A stretch of DNA of 64,000 bases from an uncultured Pelagibacteraceae bacterium (GTDB taxonomy: Bacteria; Pseudomonadota; Alphaproteobacteria; Pelagibacterales; Pelagibacteraceae), in the NCBI GenBank assembly GCA_902555435.1, contig CACDRL010000001.1:67758-131757 (forward strand), written 5' to 3'. The translations under genes and the position numbers were made by a program. The notes beneath the pieces are model-generated. The model ran no database searches. It worked only from the letters and a program-made list of their open reading frames with translations, and was not told the origin of the DNA. Shown in pieces: positions 26,292 to 35,927 of this stretch (position 1 is its first letter; each line of letters opens with the position of its first letter).

Positions 26292-27770
26292 CTAAGCTAA
26301 AGTCTTTTTAATTGCTAATTTCCAACCATTTAAAAGATCTTTTCGAAAATTTTGTTTCATTTTAGGTTTAAATATTCTGTCTTTTTTCCACATATTTTTA
26401 ATTTGATTTAAAGATTTATATTCTCCTATTTGATGTCCTGCCAACAAAGCTACACCTAAAGCAGTTGTCTCTAATATTTTTGGTCTAACTACTTTTAAAT
26501 TAATAATGTCAGCTAAAAATTGTGTGAACCAATTATTTGCAACCATTCCACCATCTACTTTAACTATTTTTGGTTTCAAACCATCCTTGTTCATTGAATC
26601 AAACAAATCAAAACTTTGATAACCAACAGATTCAACTGTTGCCCTCACTATACTTTTCCAGTCACTATCTCTTGTTAGTCCTGTAATTACCCCTCTAGCA
26701 TCTGGTCTCCAATAAGGAGCTCCCATTCCACTAAAAGCTGGTACAACAAAAACACCGTCATTAACTTTAGAGGACTTTGAAATCTTTTCGGTTTCAGGTG
26801 CTTTTTTGATCAATTTTACTTTATCTCTTAACCATTGAACTCCTGCGCCCGCTATAAAGATTGAACCTTCTAAGGCATAGGTATTTTTATTATTTAATCG
26901 ATAGCAAATAGTAGTCAGTAATTTGTTTTTTGAATTAATTTTCTTTGGACCAGTGTTCATAATAACAAATGCACCAGTGCCATATGTACTTTTTATAGAT
27001 CCTTCTTCAAAACAAGTTTGTCCAAATGCTGCAGCCTGCTGATCTCCAAGAACTGCAGAAATTGAAATTTCAACTCCTGTAATTTTTTTATCTGTTTTTC
27101 CAAAATTATCTGCTGAGTTTTTAACTTCTGGTAAAATTTTTTGTGGAATATTTAATTTTTTTAAAATTTCTTTGTCCCATTTATTATTATTGATATTATA
27201 CAGCATTGTTCGGCTTGCATTAGATGCTTCCGTTAAATGCTGCTTACCTTTTGTTAATTTCCAAATTAAAAATGTATCTACAGTTCCAAACAATAAATCA
27301 TTTGAACTTAAAAGTTTTTTTGAAATTTTAACATTGTCTAAAATCCATTTAATTTTAGTTGCTGAAAAATATGGATCTATAAATAACCCAGTTTTATTTC
27401 TAAATAGGTTTTCATAATTTTTTTTCTTAAGTAATTTACAGTAATCTTGGGTTCTTCTATCTTGCCATACAATTGCATTATAAATAGGTTTCCCTGTTCT
27501 TTTGTTCCATAGAATTGTCGTTTCCCTTTGATTTGTAATTCCGATTGTGAGTATGTTACCTTTTAATTTTTTTGCTTTATCTATTACTTGTTTTAAAGCT
27601 TTGAGTGTTGTGGACCAGATCTCATTTGGATTATGTTCTACCCAACCATTTTTTGGAAAATATTGTTTAAATTCAAATTGTGAAACAAAAACAATATTAC
27701 CTTTTGTATCAAATAAAATTACTCTTGATGATGTTGTTCCTTGATCGATAGAAATAATAAATTTTTTCAA
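26292..27770 (-). CDS. glpK: Glycerol kinase
   Basis: A 492-residue FGGY-family kinase phosphorylating glycerol to G3P. IDQGTTSSRVILFD (8-21), WVEHNPNEIW, GDQQAAAFGQ and GAGVQWLRDK are all standard GlpK segments, and the length is normal. The start is TTG at 27768-27770, only 4 bases after the stop of the ABC permease; I see no better ATG nearby. It is thus part of the proV-proW-glpK-gpsA run, an unusual operon partner for a betaine-type transporter. Confidence 0.93.
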   Translation of the reverse strand: MKKFIISIDQGTTSSRVILFDTKGNIVFVSQFEFKQYFPKNGWVEHNPNEIWSTTLKALKQVIDKAKKLKGNILTIGITNQRETTILWNKRTGKPIYNAIVWQDRRTQDYCKLLKKKNYENLFRNKTGLFIDPYFSATKIKWILDNVKISKKLLSSNDLLFGTVDTFLIWKLTKGKQHLTEASNASRTMLYNINNNKWDKEILKKLNIPQKILPEVKNSADNFGKTDKKITGVEISISAVLGDQQAAAFGQTCFEEGSIKSTYGTGAFVIMNTGPKKINSKNKLLTTICYRLNNKNTYALEGSIFIAGAGVQWLRDKVKLIKKAPETEKISKSSKVNDGVFVVPAFSGMGAPYWRPDARGVITGLTRDSDWKSIVRATVESVGYQSFDLFDSMNKDGLKPKIVKVDGGMVANNWFTQFLADIINLKVVRPKILETTALGVALLAGHQIGEYKSLNQIKNMWKKDRIFKPKMKQNFRKDLLNGWKLAIKKTLA

Positions 27771-27774
27771 TGGA

Positions 27775-29928
27775 CTAAGCTATACCTAAATGTTTTTTTC
27801 TTTTCTCAACCCAAGTTCTGATTAAATTATCAAAAATCAAACCTATGAAAGCAACACAGATACCTAGGGTTAAACCTATTCCAGCTCCATTTTTATCTGA
27901 CAATGCTTTTAAAATATATTGCCCTAAATCTTCTGTTCCAATAAAAGCACCAATAATTACCATAAATAAAGCAAATACGATTGTTTGATTTATCCCAAGC
28001 ATCATATGAGGGAAAGCCAATGGAAATTCAATCTTAGTTAATCTTTGAAATTTATTAACACCAGACATTGTTGCAGCTTCATGTAAACCGACTGGCACAC
28101 TTCTTAGACCTTCAATAGTATATCTGGTTGCTGGAATTGTTGCATAAACAATCACTGCAATTAATACTGAGGTGTCTGTAATTCCAAATAACATCATTAC
28201 TGGAATTAAGTATACGAACGATGGAAACGTTTGAAAAATGTCGCAAACCCCTAACATAAATGCTGCAGACTTTTTATTTTGGAAACATAAAGTTCCAACT
28301 GTAAAACCTATTAAACAAGAAACGACTACTCCAAAAGTTGCCATATATAATGTAACCAATGCTCTATCCCACCATGGACTTAGTGCTATAAATAGAGTTA
28401 AAGCAGCAACAACTAATGCTGATCTAACTCCTCCAATTAAATATCCAGCACCTACAGCTAATACTAATGTAGCAACAGCTGGCATTCTTAAATATAAAGC
28501 TCTCATTGGTTGAAGCACATCTACAATTAACCAAGTATTAAATGCTTTTATGTAAACAAAAAATGTATCAAAAATCCAATCAACACCTTTGTTCCAAAAA
28601 TCAGCTGTTGAAATTCCTTTGTTATGAGGAACTTCAAATAAATAATTAAACGTATCTTTAAAAACAAATGTTCCAATATAAGCAAGAATTATTCCAACAA
28701 CTATTGATCCACCAAAAAATATAATATTTTTATTTCGTTGGTAGAAAGTAAGATTACCAAAATAGTCTTGTTGTTGATTTGCCCAAGCCAATGACATTTT
28801 ATCTAATAAAATTGCAATCAAACTAATACACAAACCTGCTTCAAGAGCTAGACCAATATTAAGTTGGTTTAGAGCAAGTAATAAGTTAAATCCTAATCCT
28901 TTGGCACCAATAAATGCAGAGATTACTGCCATAGAAAAACAAACCATAATAACTTGGTTAACCCCAATTAAGATATCTCTTCTTGCAGTTGGAATAAGTA
29001 CTTTGGTCATTAATTGCCAGTTTGTGCAACCACTCATTCTTCCAGCTTCGATTACTTCTGGTGGAACTGCCCTTAGTCCAAGAATAGTTAATAAAATCAT
29101 TGGAGGCACTGCTACTACCATTGTAATTATTACAGCTGCATGATCACCAACACCGAACAAAACAAGTGCAGGTACTAATACTGCGTATTGAGGCATTGTT
29201 TGCATCACTAGAAGAATTGGATACAAAGCATTTTCAACTCGCTTACTTTTATAAGCAGCAATACCTAAACTAATACCAAATGCAAATGACAGTGGTACTG
29301 CAACTAATATAAATGAAAGTGTTTGCATTGAAGGTTTCCACTGACCAAAAATTGAAATATAGACCATTGTTAAACCTGCAAACAAAGCAAGTCCTTTACC
29401 ACTCAATTTATATGCAAGTATCGTTGCTCCAGCTGCAACGATAGTCCAAGGTAATCCAGGTAATTCCAACCAAGGATAAGCATCAATAAAATCCCAGCTA
29501 GTGAACGCAACTATAGTTTCTAATCCTCCAAGTAAAATTTCTCTAATCAATTCAATTAAAAACGTCATAAAAGACGTTAAATTTCTACTTATTTGTAATA
29601 ATAAAGGTCTAGTTTTGAACTCTTGAGTATCTTCATTCCAAAATTCCATTGGCATCCACTCATTCATTAAGAAAAATAAAGAGTCGTTTATCCAGATAGG
29701 CAACCAACCAAGTAAAGGAGGCAATCTCCAAAATACATCAAAAGCATAATATCGGACTTCTTTACCTAGAAAAAAATAAACACTTTGGTTAGGATCTTTT
29801 ACAAATTCTGCCTGACCTCTAATAAATTTATAAGTTTCGGGAACATCGATTGCAAAGCATAAGGCGAAAAATACGATTAACAAAAATAACCATTGGAATA
29901 ATTTTGGATATTTTTTTAAATACTCCAT
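27775..29928 (-). CDS. proW: Betaine/TMAO-type ABC permease, double-domain (ProW-like fusion)
   Basis: A 717-residue polytopic protein carrying two complete ProW-type permease domains in tandem. The EAA loops are VIEAGRMSGCTNWQLMTKV in the first half and LHEAATMSGVNKFQRLTKI in the second. Normal ProW/OpuAB permeases have one domain and about 280-350 residues. A double-length subunit could form the whole channel by itself. Closely linked to proV (3-base gap), proX and the TMAO demethylase gene, it probably imports glycine betaine and/or TMAO. Confidence 0.88.
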   Translation of the reverse strand: MEYLKKYPKLFQWLFLLIVFFALCFAIDVPETYKFIRGQAEFVKDPNQSVYFFLGKEVRYYAFDVFWRLPPLLGWLPIWINDSLFFLMNEWMPMEFWNEDTQEFKTRPLLLQISRNLTSFMTFLIELIREILLGGLETIVAFTSWDFIDAYPWLELPGLPWTIVAAGATILAYKLSGKGLALFAGLTMVYISIFGQWKPSMQTLSFILVAVPLSFAFGISLGIAAYKSKRVENALYPILLVMQTMPQYAVLVPALVLFGVGDHAAVIITMVVAVPPMILLTILGLRAVPPEVIEAGRMSGCTNWQLMTKVLIPTARRDILIGVNQVIMVCFSMAVISAFIGAKGLGFNLLLALNQLNIGLALEAGLCISLIAILLDKMSLAWANQQQDYFGNLTFYQRNKNIIFFGGSIVVGIILAYIGTFVFKDTFNYLFEVPHNKGISTADFWNKGVDWIFDTFFVYIKAFNTWLIVDVLQPMRALYLRMPAVATLVLAVGAGYLIGGVRSALVVAALTLFIALSPWWDRALVTLYMATFGVVVSCLIGFTVGTLCFQNKKSAAFMLGVCDIFQTFPSFVYLIPVMMLFGITDTSVLIAVIVYATIPATRYTIEGLRSVPVGLHEAATMSGVNKFQRLTKIEFPLAFPHMMLGINQTIVFALFMVIIGAFIGTEDLGQYILKALSDKNGAGIGLTLGICVAFIGLIFDNLIRTWVEKRKKHLGIA

Positions 29929-29931
29929 ATT

Positions 29932-30963
29932 TTAGCTATTATTTTTTCTTCCTCCAAAAACTGTATCAATAATTGTTGAAGGTTTTATTGAGCCAATAAT
30001 ATTGTTATTTGAGTCAACCACTCCTACAATTTTTTCTTGGGTAAGAATTTTTTCTGCAACATTTTCTATAATGTCGTCTTTTGAAACTTTAATATCTCCT
30101 AAATTATTTTTATTTGATGTATCCATTACATCTTCAATGACCAAAACTTTTTCTCTTGGAACTTCCTCGGTAAATTTTCGTACATATTCGGTTGCAGGAT
30201 TTAAAACAATATTAGCAGGTGTATCTAACTGCTCTATTATTCCATCTTTCATTATAGCAATTCGATCCGCTAATTTTAAAGCTTCATCAAAATCGTGAGT
30301 AATAAACATAATAGTTTTTTGTAACTTTTCTTGCAGTCTTAAAAACTCATCTTGCATTTCTTTTCTTATTAATGGGTCTAATGCTGAAAATGGTTCATCT
30401 AAGAACCAAATATCAGGTTCCACTGCTAGGGATCGAGCAATCCCAACTCTCTGTTGTTGACCTCCTGAAAGTTCTCTTGGAAAATAATTTTCTCTTCCAT
30501 CTAGCCCAACAAGTTTAACCATTTCCATTGCTCTACTAATACTATCTTCAGTCTTGATACCTTTTATCTGAAGTGGGAAAGCAATATTTTCTACAACTGT
30601 TTTGTGAGGTAACAAGGCAAAGCTTTGAAAAACCATTCCCATTTTATTTCTTCTAAGTTCAATTAACTCTTTGTTGTTCAATTGAAGCAGGTCTTGGCCT
30701 TCTATAAAAATTTTTCCTCCTGTTGCATCCGTTAACCTTGAAATACATCTTAGTAATGTTGATTTGCCTGATCCAGACAAACCCATCACTACTAGCATTT
30801 CTCCCTTTGCAACTTCAAACGAAGCGTTGTTCACTCCAACTATACAGCCCTTGTCTTGAAATGTTTTTGCATCAACATTACCGTTAGACTCTTCAAGCAT
30901 TTTTTTGGCATTCTCACCAAAAATTTTATAAACTGACTCACACTTAATAACGGTCTCAGACAT
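29932..30963 (-). CDS. proV: Betaine/TMAO-type ABC ATP-binding protein (ProV-like)
   Basis: An ATPase of the quaternary-amine transporter family. It has Walker A GLSGSGKST, signature LSGGQQQRVGIARS, Walker B IWFLDEPFSALD and a short C-terminal CBS-like regulatory tail (EKILTQEKIVGVVDSNNNIIG). The ATG at 30961-30963 gives MSETVIKCESVYK, 343 residues. The longer frame begins with a TTG at 30975 and adds four residues, which I reject. It is coupled to the double permease downstream and follows the MORN/partner pair. Confidence 0.9.
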   Translation of the reverse strand: MSETVIKCESVYKIFGENAKKMLEESNGNVDAKTFQDKGCIVGVNNASFEVAKGEMLVVMGLSGSGKSTLLRCISRLTDATGGKIFIEGQDLLQLNNKELIELRRNKMGMVFQSFALLPHKTVVENIAFPLQIKGIKTEDSISRAMEMVKLVGLDGRENYFPRELSGGQQQRVGIARSLAVEPDIWFLDEPFSALDPLIRKEMQDEFLRLQEKLQKTIMFITHDFDEALKLADRIAIMKDGIIEQLDTPANIVLNPATEYVRKFTEEVPREKVLVIEDVMDTSNKNNLGDIKVSKDDIIENVAEKILTQEKIVGVVDSNNNIIGSIKPSTIIDTVFGGRKNNS

Positions 30964-31028
30964 AAATCTTCTCAAAGTTATATGATATTCAATAAAATTT
31001 AAATGTTAAATATTGTAACCTTTCATAC

Positions 31029-31580
31029 TTAAAAATTCTTAATATAGTAAACTCTTGTATCAATTCCTGTACTTAAGAAACTTAAAGCTTCACCACTAAC
31101 AGTTATACTTTCATCTACTCCAACATTGTTTCCACTTACAGTAAAACCAGCGTAACACTTGCTTTTTTCTTCATCCCATTTGACGAAAGTTTCATCAATT
31201 TTATTTCCGTTAATCGTATAAAGTTCATGGGCTCTAAAATTTAAAAAATTAGCACCCATTATTGCTCTTTGTGGAATTAATTTCGTTGCTTTGCATACTT
31301 GTTCGTATACCTCATCGGTTAACCTATAATGATCAGTCCCGTCAAAGGATACTAGTATTCCTGAAGGTAATTTAGATATTAATTCACTAAGTTTTTTTTC
31401 TTCAGCAATTCTTTGTTCTTCCAATTTCATTCTTTTAACAAGATCATCTCCCTCTCCAAATATTCCATTCAAAATGCCAAAAAAAGCTATCACTATTACT
31501 GTAACTATTATTAAGCCAACAAATTGCTTTGAGGTGTTTGAGGTATCTTCTGTTTTATTTAAATTATTTTCTTTTGACAT
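31029..31580 (-). CDS. Hypothetical membrane-anchored protein, 183 aa
   Basis: I do not recognise the family. The ATG at 31578-31580 overlaps the stop of the MORN-repeat gene (TAATG), so I choose it over an upstream in-frame TTG. A polar N-terminus (MSKENNLNKTEDTSN) precedes one transmembrane helix near 19-40 (FVGLIIVTVIVIAFFGIL). A charged coiled segment (VKRMKLEEQRIAEEKKLSEL) follows, then a presumably periplasmic domain with two cysteines. It may be a partner of the MORN protein encoded just upstream. Its position between proX and proV is probably shared regulation rather than function. Confidence 0.6.
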   Translation of the reverse strand: MSKENNLNKTEDTSNTSKQFVGLIIVTVIVIAFFGILNGIFGEGDDLVKRMKLEEQRIAEEKKLSELISKLPSGILVSFDGTDHYRLTDEVYEQVCKATKLIPQRAIMGANFLNFRAHELYTINGNKIDETFVKWDEEKSKCYAGFTVSGNNVGVDESITVSGEALSFLSTGIDTRVYYIKNF

Positions 31581-31957
31581 TACTCTTGTAACTTTCCATT
31601 TATCCAAGTGCCTGTTTTTTGTTTACCGTCTGCCCAAGTAAATGTTCCTTGACCATTCATAAAACCTTTAGACCATTCACCTTCATATGTAGATCCATCT
31701 GGAAATGTTAAAACTCCCTTTCCACTCCATTCACTATTTTTAAATTCACCTTTATAAATGTATCCATTAGGCCATGTCTCAACTCCTTGACCTTGTTTTT
31801 TTGTAGCAACCCATTCACCTTCATAAGTTGTTTTATCGGTATAAACCCATTTACCATAACCATTCTCACAATTTCCTTCTTTACATCCAGTGCTTCGGGC
31901 AAATACAGAAGAGCTAATTAAAAAACTAAATAATATAAATAGGAGAAGTTTTTTCAT
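31580..31957 (-). CDS. Secreted MORN-repeat protein
   Basis: A 125-residue protein with a signal peptide (MKKLLLFILFSFLISSSVFA). Three to four MORN repeats of the YEGEW-x-GKG-x-PDG form follow: YEGEWVATKKQGQG, YKGEFKNSEWSGKG and YEGEWSKGFMNGQG, plus a weaker N-terminal copy around GNCENGYGKWVY. MORN modules are beta-hairpin ladders, often at membrane surfaces. A CKEGNC pair near the mature N-terminus could form a disulfide. The gene is separated from proX by a strong terminator, so it belongs to the following unit. Confidence 0.8.
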   Translation of the reverse strand: MKKLLLFILFSFLISSSVFARSTGCKEGNCENGYGKWVYTDKTTYEGEWVATKKQGQGVETWPNGYIYKGEFKNSEWSGKGVLTFPDGSTYEGEWSKGFMNGQGTFTWADGKQKTGTWINGKLQE

Positions 31958-31982
31958 AAGAGTATTTTACATAAATTCAGAT

Positions 31983-32013
31983 AAAAAAAAATCCCCCCCA
32001 AAAGTTGGGGGAG
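31983..32013 (-). terminator. Intrinsic terminator after proX
   Basis: Read on the minus strand, a C/G stem (TCTCCCCC pairing with GGGGGGA, short AACTTTT loop) is followed by about nine Ts (31983-31991). It lies 26 bases downstream of the binding-protein stop and upstream of the MORN gene, so proX should be transcribed in excess over the permease and ATPase genes. Confidence 0.9.
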
Positions 32014-32038
32014 ATTTTAATTTTTTAAACTTTTATCC

Positions 32039-32983
32039 TTACTTAGTAAAAGCTTTCCAAACTGACTCGTTGTCAGCTAACCATTTTTTAGCTGCATCTT
32101 CGTGAGTCATTTTGTCAACGTCAACTAAAGCTGCCATTGCACCAATTTGACTTGTAGAAAATGACATCTTTTTAAATGCTCCCGCTGCATCTGGGTGAGT
32201 TTTTGGGAAATCCTCATGAACTGCTTTTTTCAAGTATCCATCAGGAGAACCGCATTTACCATCACCACCATCTTCAGGTCTGCAACCAGCTGTGTATGGA
32301 GGGAAGTCAATAAATGTAAAACCAGCACCATCTGTGAAATTTGGTGTCCAGTTAAAGATTATAGTTCCTCTTCCTTCTTTTTCAGCTGCTGCTAATTCTG
32401 CCCAAAGTGCGTCTGCACTTCCAGCAAATTTAACCCACCAAAGATCACCTAAACCTAATGCATCAACCCTTTGCGGAATTAAATCACCATGCCAAGTTTG
32501 AGGACCTTCCAACATTCTTCCTTTTCCATCTGGAGAATCGGGTGTTGTAAAGTTTTTAGCACAGTCTGGATTTTTTAAAGCTGTCCAATCTGGTAGACCT
32601 GGGCACAGACCTTTGTCAGTAACCCAATTTGGGTAACCCATATCTTCAAGAGTTCTTGCCTCATGATCACCCCAGTCAAGTAAACCGCCTTTATCTAAAG
32701 CAGTAGTAAATGACTTACCGAATGCAGACTCCCATACTTCGTGAGAAATAGTTACGTCTCCAATTCTGATTGATTCATAAACTGCTTGTGAGTCAGCGTT
32801 TACGTATTTTACATTGTTACCCATACTTTCAAAAATTCCACCAATTACATACGCCATTACAATTTGTGATGACCAGTTATGAGTTGGTATTACGATGGGC
32901 TTTTTGCTATCAGCGTTAGAAATTCCTGCAAAACTTACTACAGAAATAACTAGAGCAGATAATAATGACATTATTTTTTTCAT
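32039..32983 (-). CDS. proX: Glycine betaine/TMAO-type substrate-binding protein (ProX/TmoX-like)
   Basis: A 314-residue OpuAC/ProX-type periplasmic binding protein. The signal peptide is MKKIMSLLSALVISVVSFA and the mature start is near GISNADSKKPIVIPTHNWSSQ. Many tryptophans are present (HNWSSQ, EVWESAF, PNWVTDKG, WWVKFAG), as expected for the aromatic cage that holds trimethylammonium ligands. The ribosome site is GAGGGG. It is divergent from the TMAO demethylase gene, so TMAO or glycine betaine is a likely ligand. SAR11 betaine transporters are known to be multifunctional. A strong terminator follows. Confidence 0.88.
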   Translation of the reverse strand: MKKIMSLLSALVISVVSFAGISNADSKKPIVIPTHNWSSQIVMAYVIGGIFESMGNNVKYVNADSQAVYESIRIGDVTISHEVWESAFGKSFTTALDKGGLLDWGDHEARTLEDMGYPNWVTDKGLCPGLPDWTALKNPDCAKNFTTPDSPDGKGRMLEGPQTWHGDLIPQRVDALGLGDLWWVKFAGSADALWAELAAAEKEGRGTIIFNWTPNFTDGAGFTFIDFPPYTAGCRPEDGGDGKCGSPDGYLKKAVHEDFPKTHPDAAGAFKKMSFSTSQIGAMAALVDVDKMTHEDAAKKWLADNESVWKAFTK

Positions 32984-33128
32984 TTTTTCCCCTCTATTAA
33001 TATTAATAACAACACTCTATGATAAAAAGATTAGTCAGGTAAAGGATAATTAGTTCTAAAAAATATATATATATTTAAACAATAAAATTGGTGATAAAAA
33101 ATATATCAATAATAAAAATTATTAGAAA

Positions 33129-35468
33129 ATGTTCGGAACAAGTAAAGACATTAAATATCCTGGTTTAAATATTTTACCACCTGGAGTTGAAAGACATGTT
33201 GTTAATGGAGGTGCTCTTACAGCTTTTCAAATTTTTCCAGATGATGAATTAGAAATTATTAATAATGAAGGTAATCAAATTTGTGAAATCATTTGTTTTA
33301 ATAAAGACGGTAAATCTGATGTCGGAATTTTAAATTTAAAATCAAACAATAAAAAAAATTTCATTAGAAATATTCTTAATGGTAAAGATGAAACAATATT
33401 AGCAACAAATCATCAATTAAAAAAAAGAAACTTAAATATTTCAGATTCAAAATCTTCAATCATATTTGATACAGATACTAAAGCAGGAGAAAGTATCAAA
33501 TTTAAATCACAAGATAAGTGTTATGCTATTTTTGCTGCACCTGGCGAAGATATGGATGTTACAAATCAAAATCCTCCAAGTGATTTAACAATTTTTATTA
33601 AGAGATCTAAAATCGTTAACGATAAAGAATTAAATGTAATACCAGATCCTGTCTTTGAACCATTATATGAAGAAAATATAAATAAAGAAACTTCTATATC
33701 TTACCAAGTAAAGGAAGGAGATTATATTCAGGTAATCAGTCCAACTGGAAGACAGTGTTCTGACTTCGTAGCATTTGATACAAAAAAATTAGATAAAGGA
33801 ATAGAAAAAGGATTAGACTGGCAAACAACTAGAACTTTTATGGGAAATACTTTCCCTGGTCCTGGATTGCATTCAAAATTTTATGATACAGACCATGAGC
33901 CTCTCGTTGAAGTTATAAGAGATACGGTAGGAAAACATGATACTTTTAATCTTGCTTGTACTTCAAAATATTATGAAGATGCTGGTTACTTTGGTCATCC
34001 TAATTGCTCAGATAATTTAACTGAGAGTATGTCTAAATATGGAGTTCAAAAACAAAAAGGATGGCATGCAATTAATTTATTTTTTAATACATCGGCAGCT
34101 GGTTTGAATTCAGTAATATCTGATGAATCTTATTCTAGACCTGGTGATTATGTAATGTTTAGAGCATTAAAAGATTTAACAATTGGTACTACAGCTTGTC
34201 CTAGTGATATTGATGCATGTAATTCGTGGAATCCTACTGATATTTTTGTTAGAACTTATGATAAAAATAAAGAATTCAGTAAATCATTTGCGTTTCGAAT
34301 GAAAACAGACTCAGAAAAAAAATTAACTAGAAATTCCGGATTTTACGAAAGAACTTCAAAGCTTACTAGAAACTTTGTTGATGCAAGAGGTTTTTGGTTA
34401 CCGAATGATTATACTAAACATGGATTAGTTAATGAATACAATGCTTGCAGAAACGATGCTGTGTTAATTGATTTATCTTCGTTAAGAAAATTTGAAATAA
34501 TAGGTCCTGATGCAGAAGAGTTAATGAACTACACACTTACAAGAAATATAAAAAAACTATCTGTAGGTCAGGTGGTTTATTCAGCTATGTGTTATGAAAA
34601 TGGAATGATGTTTGATGATGGAACTCTCCTAAGATTGAGCGAAACAGGTTTTAGATGGATTTGTGGTGATGAATATGCTGGAGAATGGTTAAAAGAAATT
34701 GCTAAGAAAAAAAATTTCAATGCCAATGTTAAAAATTCAACAGATCAAATAAGTAACGTTTCTTTACAGGGACCGAAAAGTAGAGAAATTTTAAAAAAAA
34801 TTATTTTTACACCACCTACTCAACCATCGATCGATGAATTAGGATGGTTTAGATTTACTATTTGCAGAATAGAAGAACTACAGGGAATTCCTCTGATTGT
34901 TTCAAGAACTGGTTACACTGGCGAACTTGGTTATGAAATATGGTGTCATCCAAAACATGCTCCTGAAGTTTGGGATAAATTAATGGAAGCAGGAAAAGAT
35001 GATGGATTAATTCCTGCTGGCTTTGCAGCTTTGGACAAACTTAGAATAGAAGCTGGATTAATTTTATTTGGAAATGAATTTGACGGTCAACAAGACCCAT
35101 TTGAAGCAGGAATTGGTTTTGCAGTTCCTTTAAAAACAAAAGAGGAAGACTTTATCGGTAAAGAAGAATTGATTAAAAGAAAAAACAATCCACAAAAAAA
35201 ATTAGTTGGTTTAGAATTAATTGGAAAAGAAATTGCTGGTCATGGTGACTGTGTCCATATCGGAAGAGCTCAAGTAGGTATTGTTACAAGTGGATGTCTA
35301 TCATCAAAACTAAATAAAAATGTAGCTCTTTGTAGAATTGATGCTCAGTATTCAGAAATAGGTACAGAGGTTGAGGTTGGAAAAATAGATGGTCATCAAA
35401 AAAGAATTGGCGCAAAAGTCGTTGGGTTTCCATTCTACGATCCAACTAAATCTAGAGTGAGATCCTAG
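33129..35468 (+). CDS. tdm: Trimethylamine-N-oxide demethylase
   Basis: A 779-residue fusion. The N-terminal DUF1989-type domain (about 1-400; GRQCSDFVAFD near 205, HDTFNLAC near 270, GHPNCSDN near 290, TTACPSDIDACN near 360) supplies cysteine/histidine residues suited to zinc. The C-terminal GcvT-type domain (about 420-779; KLRIEAGLILFGNEFD) binds THF. This architecture and its nearness to tmm identify the enzyme that splits TMAO into dimethylamine and formaldehyde, with the C1 unit captured on THF. It is divergent from proX, and a wHTH-like gene starts 5 bases after it. Confidence 0.9.
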   Translation: MFGTSKDIKYPGLNILPPGVERHVVNGGALTAFQIFPDDELEIINNEGNQICEIICFNKDGKSDVGILNLKSNNKKNFIRNILNGKDETILATNHQLKKRNLNISDSKSSIIFDTDTKAGESIKFKSQDKCYAIFAAPGEDMDVTNQNPPSDLTIFIKRSKIVNDKELNVIPDPVFEPLYEENINKETSISYQVKEGDYIQVISPTGRQCSDFVAFDTKKLDKGIEKGLDWQTTRTFMGNTFPGPGLHSKFYDTDHEPLVEVIRDTVGKHDTFNLACTSKYYEDAGYFGHPNCSDNLTESMSKYGVQKQKGWHAINLFFNTSAAGLNSVISDESYSRPGDYVMFRALKDLTIGTTACPSDIDACNSWNPTDIFVRTYDKNKEFSKSFAFRMKTDSEKKLTRNSGFYERTSKLTRNFVDARGFWLPNDYTKHGLVNEYNACRNDAVLIDLSSLRKFEIIGPDAEELMNYTLTRNIKKLSVGQVVYSAMCYENGMMFDDGTLLRLSETGFRWICGDEYAGEWLKEIAKKKNFNANVKNSTDQISNVSLQGPKSREILKKIIFTPPTQPSIDELGWFRFTICRIEELQGIPLIVSRTGYTGELGYEIWCHPKHAPEVWDKLMEAGKDDGLIPAGFAALDKLRIEAGLILFGNEFDGQQDPFEAGIGFAVPLKTKEEDFIGKEELIKRKNNPQKKLVGLELIGKEIAGHGDCVHIGRAQVGIVTSGCLSSKLNKNVALCRIDAQYSEIGTEVEVGKIDGHQKRIGAKVVGFPFYDPTKSRVRS

Positions 35469-35473
35469 GAAAA

Positions 35474-35824
35474 ATGCCAAAAGAAAAAAAGACCCTTTTA
35501 GATTTTTGGGAAGATCAAATGAAACAATCCCATACCGCAAGTAACTATTTTTTTAGAAAATCACCTTCTCATTATCATATGATGTTGTTGGTTATGTCAG
35601 CTTTCAAAGAAGGAAAAAAATTATCAGTTGAAGAATTAAAAACAAAATTATTTAAAACTTCTCGACCAAAATCAGCTTTAATAATTAATGAAGCTGTCGA
35701 AAAAGGGTTCTTTAAACTTGAAAAAACTTCAACTGATCAGCGAATTAAAAATATAGTTCCTAGCGATTCATTTATTAGTGAATTTAATCACTATTTAGAA
35801 ACACTCAAAAACATCAGTTATTAA
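35474..35824 (+). CDS. Small winged-helix-like protein, possible MarR-type regulator
   Basis: A 116-residue basic/helical protein. The stretch LSVEELKTKLFKTSRPKSALIINEAVEKGFFKLEKTSTDQRIKNI reads like a recognition helix, wing and second helix of a winged-helix domain (LSVEELKTKL, ALIINEAVEKGFF), and ends with a dimerisation-like helix. It follows tdm by 5 bases with an AGGA ribosome site, so it may regulate methylamine catabolism. The fold call is tentative. It could equally be a small protein of other function. Confidence 0.5.
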   Translation: MPKEKKTLLDFWEDQMKQSHTASNYFFRKSPSHYHMMLLVMSAFKEGKKLSVEELKTKLFKTSRPKSALIINEAVEKGFFKLEKTSTDQRIKNIVPSDSFISEFNHYLETLKNISY

Positions 35825-35927
35825 TTCATTTTTTTGATCGATATTAAAAATATCTAAATTTTATATATAATTTTTACTTCTATAAATAAGTATATTAATT
35901 ACCATTATCAAAAAATAATGTTTTGAT

